Both the position numbers and the translations under genes were made by a program. A stretch of 11,743 nucleotides of DNA from DASTDY01 sp035478375 (GTDB lineage Bacteria; Patescibacteriota; Saccharimonadia; Saccharimonadales; EFPC-124), in assembly GCA_035478375.1 (NCBI GenBank), contig DATIJQ010000069.1, forward strand, positions 1 through 11,743. The letters are read 5' to 3'. The number at the start of each line of letters is the position of its first letter. The first letter of the stretch is position 1. The notes beneath the pieces were generated by a model, which saw only the letters and a list, made by a program, of their open reading frames with translations, ran no database searches and had not been told where the DNA came from. This document shows positions 6,065-11,743 of the stretch, one piece after another.

Positions 6065-6141
6065 TGGAGGGCCCACTGGGACTCGAACCCAGGACACCCT
6101 GCTTAAAAGGCAGGTGCTCTAACCGGCTGAGCTATGGGCCC
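6065..6141 (-). tRNA. tRNA-Lys(UUU)
   Basis: The cloverleaf is complete. The acceptor stem is GGGCCCA with TGGGCCC, the D arm starts TAGCTCAGCCGGTTAGAGC, the anticodon arm is CCTGC-CTTTTAA-GCAGG giving anticodon TTT, and the T arm is CTGGG-TTCGAGT-CCCAG. The 3' CCA is encoded (6067-6065). The discriminator base (position 73, at 6068) is T, whereas bacterial tRNA-Lys normally has A. The gene is transcribed from the promoter at 6190-6218 and ends at the terminator at 6019-6056. Confidence 0.95.
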
Positions 6142-6189
6142 ACATTTGTGGCATGGCGATAACAAAAAATCGCACAAGCGGCTTTTTGC

Positions 6190-6218
6190 ATCATACATTT
6201 TTAATCTGTTATTGTCAA
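6190..6218 (-). promoter_or_regulatory. Promoter of tRNA-Lys
   Basis: On the minus strand, a perfect TTGACA (6218-6213) and TATGAT (6195-6190) are 17 nt apart. Transcription should start near 6183, about 40 nt before the mature tRNA. The -35 overlaps the TGA stop of the upstream membrane-protein gene. A small inverted repeat GCGAT/ATCGC (6156-6173) lies in the 5' leader. Confidence 0.85.
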
Positions 6219-6706
6219 TCCTTAGCTTTTTTACGTTCTTTTGATTTTGGCTTGCCCGCAAGCATAGCATCGGCTATAGCCGCTACGATGCCAACAATAA
6301 TAATGATGTTTTGATTTTCGTGCAATTGCTGCAAAAAAGTCACTTGCCCGTTGTTGCCGGCCGCAAAAATTGTCTGTAGCGTATCGACGCAAAGCGTTAG
6401 CGCAAGCAGCGCAAAACCGGCTGCGCCCAGCACGCGCAAAATCATTTTATTGTAAGCCGGACCGGTAAATAAAAATATGGCGGCTGGGGCAATAGTTAAA
6501 ATAACGACGACCACGCTGTCGAGCGGCAATCGAGTCATTGTAATGCCATGCTGTAGCAAAAATGGAGTGAGCATTGGCGCCGCATTTACACTGAGCACAC
6601 TGCCAGCAGCCAGCGCCAGACCCAATACGCCAAATCGCCGTCTGGTAATGTAGGCCGCCGCAAACAAAGCAATGGCAATAACCGCGACGAGCATAAGCGC
6701 ATTCAT
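6215..6706 (-). CDS. Small integral membrane protein of unknown function
   Basis: The 163-residue protein has about five hydrophobic segments: residues 2-20, 26-50, 63-83, 88-113 and 132-150. It ends in a strongly basic tail (KPKSKERKKAKD) that should stay in the cytoplasm. A short polar loop with GNNGQ (117-121) separates the last two segments. I do not recognise the family; the layout loosely recalls CvpA-like proteins, without a diagnostic motif. The ATG at 6706 lies 15 nt after the stop of the RimK-like gene on the same strand, so it is the last gene of the ATP-grasp operon and may anchor or assist the two upstream proteins. Its SD is weak (AAGAA). Confidence 0.75.
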   Translation of the reverse strand: MNALMLVAVIAIALFAAAYITRRRFGVLGLALAAGSVLSVNAAPMLTPFLLQHGITMTRLPLDSVVVVILTIAPAAIFLFTGPAYNKMILRVLGAAGFALLALTLCVDTLQTIFAAGNNGQVTFLQQLHENQNIIIIVGIVAAIADAMLAGKPKSKERKKAKD

Positions 6707-6721
6707 ATTCTTATAATACCA

Positions 6722-7600
6722 CTAAGCGCCGACGCGGTCTTTTTTGTTGCGGCGTTTGGCGTGGAGTTCAATATATTCGATGATTTTTTCGGCAACATTG
6801 CGGTTTGTGGCGTGTTCGAATAGCTCAAGGCTCGGCGTGGCGTCGGCGCCAATAACATACGTGCCTTGGGCAGAACGAATAATTTGCACACTGCAAATGG
6901 TCAGTCCCAACGCTTTTGCTGCGCGTAAAATAATTTTATTTTCGTCAGCAGTGACACGCACAGCCGTGGCCGGAGTAGATGTTTTTGCCGCCACAATTGC
7001 ATGTTTAACGCTAGACACAACACGACCGCCAACCACCATGGCGGCGATGTCTACGCTGTCGTCCCCCATGCGTTCTTGCATAATAAACGGCGTGCCGCCG
7101 CCGATGGCACGGGTCACCGCCGTCGCGGCTTTGGCGGATTCAATAAGCACTGGGCCGCTGCCTTTGGTGGTCGAAACAGATTCGATCATGAGCGGCAATT
7201 CAAAATGATCGAGCAGTTCACCCCATTGATCGGCATCGCGAGCTACAATAGTTTTAGGAATCGGCACGCCGCTGCGGTTAAGTACTTGCAATGCTCGAGC
7301 ACGGTCGAACGTGCGAGTAATTGCCACCGAACTTACCGTCGTGTACACACCCGCGACTTCGAGCTGGCGAGTGATTGTTGCGCCGTACGATACAGTGCCG
7401 GTCATAAGCCGCGGAATAACTGCGTCGATATCTTGTAATGATTTACCTTCGTACCGCGCTTCTGACTTTGCGCCATCAAGCGTCACATAACACTTTTGGT
7501 AGTTAACCATTTGCACATCATGACCACGCTTTTTAGCTTCTTCGCTGAGGCGCTGTTGCGAGTAATAGCTCGGCAAACGGGTCAAAACAGCAATGCGCAT
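6722..7600 (-). CDS. RimK-like ATP-grasp protein, probably catalytically inactive
   Basis: The 292-residue protein aligns along its length with RimK, the ligase that adds glutamate to ribosomal protein S6: the N-terminal MRIAVLTR...YYSQQRL, AVIPRLM..VSYGATITRQLE (61-82), AITRTFDRARALQVLNRSGVPIP (94-116), the ATP-grasp region (136-260) and the end NRNVAEKIIEYIE. Numbering here counts from a TTG one codon upstream. Several key positions differ from Escherichia coli RimK: the ATP-binding Lys of 'VVK' is E141, and the three metal ligands (Asp of GVDILR, Glu and Asn of MEVN) are Q240, G252 and D254. The FRSNL loop is also gone. Activity by the usual mechanism is therefore doubtful. The ATG at 7600 shares its A with the TGA of the upstream ATP-grasp gene (TGATG), implying coupled translation and perhaps a complex. 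Confidence 0.85.
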   Translation of the reverse strand: MRIAVLTRLPSYYSQQRLSEEAKKRGHDVQMVNYQKCYVTLDGAKSEARYEGKSLQDIDAVIPRLMTGTVSYGATITRQLEVAGVYTTVSSVAITRTFDRARALQVLNRSGVPIPKTIVARDADQWGELLDHFELPLMIESVSTTKGSGPVLIESAKAATAVTRAIGGGTPFIMQERMGDDSVDIAAMVVGGRVVSSVKHAIVAAKTSTPATAVRVTADENKIILRAAKALGLTICSVQIIRSAQGTYVIGADATPSLELFEHATNRNVAEKIIEYIELHAKRRNKKDRVGA

Positions 7601-9009
7601 CAATCGACCTTTACATCTGGCAGGTTAAAAGCGTTTTTGATGATTTGCACTTGGCGCTGGGTTTTTACGTCTAGTTCGCCGTTGGCCGCCATGCATTTGC
7701 CGCGTTTTACAAACTTAATAATACGCTTGCCGCTCGGCACTTTGTGCCCCTTAGGCCATTTGCAAAAAATGAGTACTGATTTATCATCTTTAATATCTTC
7801 AACAGTGTAACTTTGCTTAACAAACGTTAGTTGGTCGCCGTCAATCCGGTACAAACCAACTTTAATATTTGTCGGAATTTTAAACAGCTCGTTAGATATA
7901 TTGTGAATAATAACGTACGAAAACTTTTCATCTAAGCTGGTCATATTTGCCAACGCATCGAGGTCATTAACTTCATACTTGTAGTTGCCAAGTTCCAATG
8001 TGTGTAACAAAATAAACGGAATTTTTTGCTTGGCGTACTGGATATCACTTAAAATATGAGTGTAACCGGTCAGCCGGGCATTGACTTCAATGGCGTACAC
8101 TTCGCTTTCGGGCGTCACCAAAAGGTCGATGCCAAAAATACCGCGGTAGCCGTGGCTGGCAAGTTCCGAACCCACAACAGTAGCGATTTCTTGAATCCGG
8201 TGTTTAACGATTTCTGACACCGGACCGCCAAGTTCACCACCGCACCACTGTTCGGTTAATGCCTCCCCGGCTGGGGCGTCAGCCTTTGGCTGTTTACACA
8301 AATACTTACTGCTGACTAACTGATTTTGCAATCCACCAGTAAAAATGCCGTATTTTGTTATACACACCTGCACACTGCACGGCAAGCCTTTGACAAAACG
8401 TGACACAACAACGGTGGCGCTATATGACGTATTTCTAAGTGAAGCAACCGCGCGGTCGTAATCGACCCGCTTGCTAATAATAAAGGTGCCTTTACTGCCA
8501 GAGGATTCAACTTCTTGCACTACAAACTTGCCGTCAAAACGTGCACGTAATTCGGCATACATGTGGCCGGTTAGGTCGTCTAATTTAAGCACGACGTATT
8601 CGGGCATATTAATAAGATCAGAAAACTCGTCCCTAAAGTAGCGCTTGTGCTCGTAGGCGTGCGCAATTGTCGGCGAATTCATAATGTAGCTGAGCGGATT
8701 AATGCGGTACGGTGGGTCGAGCGGCCCATACAGCAAAAACTTGCGGCGCGGTGAGCCTTTTACAAAATCAGCAAACTGCTTTGACGATGCCAGCTTCCAA
8801 CTTTTAGCAAAGCGTGAACGGTCAACCGGCAAGGTAAAATCTTTTTCGGTAAGACCAAACTGGCCGAGCCATGATTCGTGGAACCCAGCGCCAACTGTAA
8901 TAAAATTCTCGAACAAACGATGTAAATGCACAAACACCGACTTGTCGTCGTAAATGGCGCCCAGGGGTACGCGCTTGTCGTACGTAATAGTGTCTTCAAG
9001 CCAGCTCAT
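7600..9009 (-). CDS. ATP-grasp domain protein (putative carboxylate-amine ligase)
   Basis: The 469-residue protein has a central ATP-grasp domain of the kind that forms amide or peptide bonds through an acyl-phosphate. KFVVQEVESSGSKGTFIIS (161-179) is the nucleotide-binding strand and Gly-rich loop, with Q165 where many members have Lys. GIFGIDLLV carries D295, and YAIEVNARLTG carries E308 and N310, so all metal ligands are present. An N-terminal domain (1-130) and a C-terminal extension (about 345-469, a beta-rich part and a KRIIKFVKRGKCM segment) have no match I can name. The substrate is unknown. The ATG at 9009 has no SD; TACAAT lies six nt upstream, suggesting a leaderless transcript. 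It is the first gene of a three-gene operon with the RimK-like and membrane proteins. Confidence 0.85.
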   Translation of the reverse strand: MSWLEDTITYDKRVPLGAIYDDKSVFVHLHRLFENFITVGAGFHESWLGQFGLTEKDFTLPVDRSRFAKSWKLASSKQFADFVKGSPRRKFLLYGPLDPPYRINPLSYIMNSPTIAHAYEHKRYFRDEFSDLINMPEYVVLKLDDLTGHMYAELRARFDGKFVVQEVESSGSKGTFIISKRVDYDRAVASLRNTSYSATVVVSRFVKGLPCSVQVCITKYGIFTGGLQNQLVSSKYLCKQPKADAPAGEALTEQWCGGELGGPVSEIVKHRIQEIATVVGSELASHGYRGIFGIDLLVTPESEVYAIEVNARLTGYTHILSDIQYAKQKIPFILLHTLELGNYKYEVNDLDALANMTSLDEKFSYVIIHNISNELFKIPTNIKVGLYRIDGDQLTFVKQSYTVEDIKDDKSVLIFCKWPKGHKVPSGKRIIKFVKRGKCMAANGELDVKTQRQVQIIKNAFNLPDVKVD

Positions 9010-9015
9010 AGCGTT

Positions 9016-9021
9016 ATTGTA
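9016..9021 (-). promoter_or_regulatory. Possible -10 element of the ATP-grasp operon
   Basis: TACAAT on the minus strand ends six nt before the ATG at 9009, which would give a leaderless or near-leaderless mRNA. No good -35 is visible, so confidence is limited. Confidence 0.4.
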
Positions 9022-9063
9022 CCGTTAATTACCCTAACTTTGTGCATTATTTTTTATATCAGG

Positions 9064-9087
9064 TGTAGTCCAAAAAACAGTACTACA
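9064..9087. repeat. Inverted repeat between the ATP-grasp operon and the GC-rich gene
   Basis: TGTAGT (9064-9069) and ACTACA (9082-9087) form a 6-bp dyad with a 12-nt centre. It could be an operator for either divergent unit. The rest of 9010-9126 is AT-rich and shows no gene. Confidence 0.3.
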
Positions 9088-9126
9088 TTTTGGGTTGGTA
9101 GTCAAGAGTAAATGCCGCAGTCGTAC

Positions 9127-9155
9127 TTGACATATTGCTTATTTATAAGTATAAT
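9127..9155 (+). promoter_or_regulatory. Consensus promoter of the GC-rich membrane-anchored gene
   Basis: TTGACA (9127-9132) and TATAAT (9150-9155) match the sigma70-type consensus exactly, with a 17-nt spacer. Transcription should start near 9162, giving a leader of about 32 nt. Confidence 0.9.
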
Positions 9156-9193
9156 ATATTTCGAACTAGTCCTTCAACATTGTGAGGTGCTTT

Positions 9194-9754
9194 GTGCGGA
9201 TCAAGCAGCTTCTGACATCGCGGCCGGCCAAGTGGACGGGGGCGATTGTCCTCTGCTTGGTGCTGCTCGGCGAGCTGGCCATGTGGATCGCACCCCGGCC
9301 CATCGGCAACGCCATCTACGAGGCGTTTCACGGCTACAGCAGCACCGACCTGGTGCGGTTCGAGCAACTGCCGGCAGCCCAGAACTTGGTGCAGAACGGC
9401 TTCGAAGTCGGGCTCAACCAAGACAACGGCTCCGCATCGACCATCGTCGAGTTCGTCCGCTGTCCCACCGGCTGTGGATGGCACGAACCGGCCGACGACG
9501 AGCAGCACATCACGCTCACGGCCGACAAGAACCCCGACGGTTCGTTCACCACCGCCGAACCCGACATGTTCTACATGATCGACGTCGACAGACCCGACGG
9601 GAGAGTGAACTGCACCGTCGACCTAAACGCCAGCGGACTGGTCGACCTCAGGGCACTGCCCGAGCAGGTCGCCACGATCCACCAGCTCACCTTCAACAGC
9701 AACACCGCGACTACATTCGGCCACATCGTGTGCACCCTACACAAGGGGGACTAG
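9194..9754 (+). CDS. Membrane-anchored extracytoplasmic protein of unknown function
   Basis: I chose the GTG at 9194 because GAGGTG (9184-9189) lies four nt upstream; an in-frame GTG at 9182 would add four residues but leaves no SD. The 186-residue product has a basic N-terminus followed by one hydrophobic segment (about residues 13-33) that should act as a membrane anchor or uncleaved signal, then an acidic, Thr/Asp-rich domain outside the membrane. Four Cys (90, 94, 140, 180) in that domain could form disulphides. No family is recognised. Only 6 of the first 60 codons end in A or T, far from the acyltransferase or ATP-grasp genes, which suggests acquisition from a GC-rich genome. A long open frame on the same strand (9112-9981) and one opposite are by-products of this composition. 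Two hairpins follow the stop. Confidence 0.75.
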   Translation: MRIKQLLTSRPAKWTGAIVLCLVLLGELAMWIAPRPIGNAIYEAFHGYSSTDLVRFEQLPAAQNLVQNGFEVGLNQDNGSASTIVEFVRCPTGCGWHEPADDEQHITLTADKNPDGSFTTAEPDMFYMIDVDRPDGRVNCTVDLNASGLVDLRALPEQVATIHQLTFNSNTATTFGHIVCTLHKGD

Positions 9755-9760
9755 CACTCC

Positions 9761-9791
9761 GCCCGGCGCTCCACCAGAGGAGCGTTCGGGC
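9761..9791 (+). terminator. GC-rich stem-loop after the membrane-anchored gene
   Basis: GCCCG (9761-9765) and CGCTCC (9767-9772) pair with GGAGCG (9779-9784) and CGGGC (9787-9791) around ACCAGA, 11 bp interrupted by a small internal loop. It starts six nt after the stop and has no U tract. Confidence 0.6.
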
Positions 9792-9808
9792 AGTCCCCAA
9801 GCTATTTT

Positions 9809-9826
9809 GCCCAAAAGGGCTTTTTT
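9809..9826 (+). terminator. Intrinsic terminator with U tract
   Basis: GCCC-AAAA-GGGC (9809-9820) is followed by six T (9821-9826). It is oriented for the plus strand. The minus strand has no U run after the stem, so no terminator is evident for the dnaK-dnaJ operon before it meets the opposing gene. Confidence 0.75.
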
Positions 9827-9836
9827 ATTTGCCAAA

Positions 9837-10931
9837 TTACAAACCGAGGAAGCTCTTTTTGCCGTGCCCAAATTCCTGCAACAATTCTTTTTGCCGCTTG
9901 GTCAGTTTGGTTGGCGTGGCGACGTGGATAGTCACAATATGTGCGCCACGCGAACCGCCGCGTGGGCTGGCGACGCCATGACCGGCCAGTTTAAAATCGG
10001 TGCCGCTTTGGGTGCCGGCGGGGATTTTCATGGTCAGTTCGCCGTCGACAGTGCTTACTTTAATTTCGCCGCCCAGCGCGGCCGTTACCATGTCTACTGT
10101 TTCGGTCGATAAAATTAAGTTGCCTTCGCGGGTGAATTTTTTGTGCGGTTTAACGCGAATGTTAACGTACAAATCGCCCTTTGGCCCGCCTTGCACAGCT
10201 TCGCCGCGGCCGCTCACGCGCATTGTGGCGCCGTCGTCAATGCCAGCCGGAATTTTGAGTTTAATAATTTGGCGCTGGCGCTCAACACCTTTGCCATGGC
10301 AAACGCTGCATGGTTTTTCGGGCACTTTGCCGCGACCGTGACAGGTGTCGCAGGTGACGGTTTGGTTAATCTGCCCAAAAACGGTGTTCATGGCGCGATT
10401 AATTTGGCCAGTGCCGCGGCACGTCGGGCAGGTTTTGGTGCCAAAGCCGGGTTCGGCGCCGTCGCCTTTACAGTGTTTGCAGTTATCTAATAGGTTAAGA
10501 GCGATTTCTTTTTCGGCGCCAAATACCGCTTCGTCAAAGTCTAAGCCGAGTTCAACCGCCACATCTTGGCCACGCTGCGTGCGCCGTTGATCGCCATTGC
10601 CACCGCCAAAAAAGCTACCAAAAATATCGCCCAGGTCGAACTCGACGTTTTGACCGCCAAAGCCTTGGAAGCCATCAAATGGATTGCCGCCCGCGCCCGC
10701 GCCGCCGCCCGCTGCGCCGCCCATGCCCGCGTGACCAAACTGGTCGTAGCGCTGGCGTTTGGCATCGTCTTTAAGTACCTCGTAGGCTTCGTTTATTTCT
10801 TTAAACTTGGCTTCGTCACCGCCCTTGTCGGGGTGATGTTTAACAGCCAGCCGGCGGAAGGCTTTTTTAATCTCGTCCGCGCTGGCGGATTTGGAGATGC
10901 CGAGGGTTTCGTAGTAGTCGCGTTTTGTCAT
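9837..10931 (-). CDS. dnaJ: Chaperone protein DnaJ
   Basis: DnaJ (Hsp40) delivers unfolded clients to DnaK and stimulates its ATPase. All class I domains are present: the J domain (1-66) with HPD at 33-35, a Gly/Phe-rich linker (66-115), four CXXCXGXG zinc repeats starting at C151, C168, C194 and C208, and the two C-terminal client-binding domains (about 220-345). The 364-residue length is normal. One detail is a Gly/Ala run (71-82) at the start of the linker. No SD precedes the ATG at 10931; the stop of the preceding zinc-ribbon gene lies two nt upstream, so translation is probably coupled. The operon order is dnaK, zinc-ribbon gene, dnaJ. Confidence 0.98.
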   Translation of the reverse strand: MTKRDYYETLGISKSASADEIKKAFRRLAVKHHPDKGGDEAKFKEINEAYEVLKDDAKRQRYDQFGHAGMGGAAGGGAGAGGNPFDGFQGFGGQNVEFDLGDIFGSFFGGGNGDQRRTQRGQDVAVELGLDFDEAVFGAEKEIALNLLDNCKHCKGDGAEPGFGTKTCPTCRGTGQINRAMNTVFGQINQTVTCDTCHGRGKVPEKPCSVCHGKGVERQRQIIKLKIPAGIDDGATMRVSGRGEAVQGGPKGDLYVNIRVKPHKKFTREGNLILSTETVDMVTAALGGEIKVSTVDGELTMKIPAGTQSGTDFKLAGHGVASPRGGSRGAHIVTIHVATPTKLTKRQKELLQEFGHGKKSFLGL

Positions 10932-10933
10932 GG

Positions 10934-11368
10934 TTATTGAATATTAAAAGGTAAATCTTGGTTATAGTACGCTACTAATGAACGCGCATGATTACCCCAA
11001 GGATCGGCGGTATTTCTACATTCTTTGTTAGGACACCTAAAATATTCTTTAGGCTTTGTTCTATCATCTGGCTCCATTGGCATTTCTAGACCTTTTGCCA
11101 TACAGGCTGGACAGAACGGCTGTTCCCGAATAGTATCATCCGTTAACCAATAGACAGATTTATCCAGGACATAGCTCTCTTTGATGCCTAATTTAGTTTT
11201 CAGCGCAAGCAATTCCTCACGCAAGCTCAAATTCTGCTCTCGTTGCTCTTGCAATGCTTCACTTGCAGCAATTAGTGCGTTTTTGACATCGAGATTTTTC
11301 AATCCGTCAGCAATTTTTATCGCCGCCTTGATTGTGGTAATTAGAGGTACGATAGAAGCAGTGTCCAT
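10934..11368 (-). CDS. Coiled-coil zinc-ribbon protein between dnaK and dnaJ
   Basis: The 144-residue protein has three parts: an N-terminal amphipathic helix (VPLITTIKAAIKIADGLKNL, 7-26), a coiled-coil stretch rich in Glu, Gln and Leu (about 30-62), and a C-terminal zinc ribbon with CPAC (about 86-89) and CPNKEC (about 111-116) as probable zinc ligands. This layout recalls small helix-plus-zinc-ribbon proteins of unknown role scattered through bacteria and phages; that resemblance is from memory. It is not a normal member of the dnaK-dnaJ operon and is not GrpE. Its base composition is more AT-rich than the flanking chaperone genes, suggesting later insertion. It is fitted precisely, with two nt to dnaK upstream and two nt to dnaJ downstream. 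A chaperone-related role is possible but unproven. Confidence 0.8.
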   Translation of the reverse strand: MDTASIVPLITTIKAAIKIADGLKNLDVKNALIAASEALQEQREQNLSLREELLALKTKLGIKESYVLDKSVYWLTDDTIREQPFCPACMAKGLEMPMEPDDRTKPKEYFRCPNKECRNTADPWGNHARSLVAYYNQDLPFNIQ

Positions 11369-11370
11369 CT

Positions 11371-11743
11371 CTATTTCTTCTCGTCAACGACTTCACCTTC
11401 TACAGGTTCGTCGGGTTTTGCCTCGGCGTCAGCTTCGGGAGTGGCGGCGCCTTCTTTCGCCCCGGCCTCTTTGCTGGCTGCTTCGTACATCTTGCTGCCG
11501 ATTGGCATGATTTTGTCGTTTAAGGCTTTGAGTGCGGCTTCGAGTTCGTCTTTGCTGGTGGCGTTTTCGTGGGTTTTAGCTTCTTTAACGGCGTCTTCGA
11601 TGACCTTTTTGTCGTCATCGCTGATTTTGTCTTTAAATTCGTCGGGCATTTTTTCGGCCTGGTAGATTGCCTGGGCCAGCATGTTTTTGGCCTCGGCAGC
11701 GTCACGCTTTTGCTTGTCTTCGTCGGCGTGCATTTCGGCTTCT
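11371..11743 (-). CDS. dnaK: Chaperone protein DnaK, C-terminal part (cut by window edge)
   Basis: Only the last 123 or so codons are in the window; the gene continues beyond 11743, so this is not a truncation in the genome. The visible part is the alpha-helical lid of the substrate-binding domain: EAEMHADEDKQKRD, the family's segment following the client-binding beta domain, then long charged helices and the KIMPIGSKMYE region. It ends in an acidic disordered tail rich in Ala, Glu, Pro and Asp, finishing EVVDEKK, which resembles the usual EEVDxK end of DnaK. The assignment is supported by the downstream dnaJ in the same operon. The methionine at 11733 is internal and not the start. Confidence 0.93.
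   Translation of the reverse strand, partial: EAEMHADEDKQKRDAAEAKNMLAQAIYQAEKMPDEFKDKISDDDKKVIEDAVKEAKTHENATSKDELEAALKALNDKIMPIGSKMYEAASKEAGAKEGAATPEADAEAKPDEPVEGEVVDEKK

Noticed and set aside
9112..9981. A 289-codon open frame on the plus strand overlapping the GC-rich gene
   Set aside because: It reads through in another frame with an Arg/His-rich, low-complexity product, crosses both 3' hairpins and runs into dnaJ. It is a by-product of high GC in the gene at 9194.
10566..10940. Open frame opposite dnaJ with an Ala-rich hydrophobic product
   Set aside because: It is antisense to the J domain and Gly-rich linker of a certain gene; the composition explains it.
1..11743. CRISPR array, defence system or prophage
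   Set aside because: There are no regularly spaced direct repeats and no Cas, nuclease, integrase or phage structural genes. The RimK/ATP-grasp operon is the only candidate for an unusual system.

Overview
The window most likely comes from a small-genome bacterium of the Patescibacteria (CPR), probably Saccharibacteria-like. This is an inference from the FolD variant, the many short family-orphan genes, terse intergenic spaces, several starts without a Shine-Dalgarno (SD) sequence, and TGA used as an ordinary stop codon (which argues against the UGA-recoding CPR lineages). No rRNA or taxonomic marker gene is present to settle it.

Layout. (1) Positions 34-1894: a minus-strand acyltransferase of the FeeM / autoinducer-synthase type diverges from a plus-strand PlsC-type acyltransferase, with overlapping face-to-face promoters; a single-domain response regulator follows the PlsC gene. 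(2) Positions 1891-4863: folD (minus) diverges from a flavodoxin-family oxidoreductase (plus), followed by a solitary MetE-barrel-like gene with its own promoter and a strong 3' stem-loop. (3) Positions 4864-6141: a DUF1905 gene (minus), a solitary plus-strand gene of unknown function whose ends carry matching inverted repeats, a bidirectional terminator and tRNA-Lys(UUU). (4) Positions 6215-9009: a minus-strand operon of a large ATP-grasp protein, a RimK-like protein that has lost the residues needed for ATP and metal binding, and a small membrane protein. (5) Positions 9010-9836: a GC-rich plus-strand gene for a membrane-anchored extracytoplasmic protein, driven by a perfect consensus sigma70-type promoter. 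(6) Positions 9837-11743: a chaperone operon on the minus strand, dnaK (3' part only), a zinc-ribbon protein gene, then dnaJ, each separated by 2 nt.

How the parts may work together. The dnaK/dnaJ pair is housekeeping proteostasis. FolD interconverts one-carbon folates, and the MetE-like protein two genes away could in principle use such a pool. The FeeM-like and PlsC-like enzymes share a promoter region and may act on related acyl donors. Three plus-strand single-gene units (3571-4764, 5225-5950, 9194-9754) look like independent insertions among the minus-strand operons: each has its own promoter, a hard-to-assign product and a GC-rich hairpin just after the stop. The most notable observations are the RimK pseudoenzyme paired with an intact ATP-grasp, the FeeM/PlsC divergon, and the inverted repeats framing the transcript of the unknown gene at 5225-5950.
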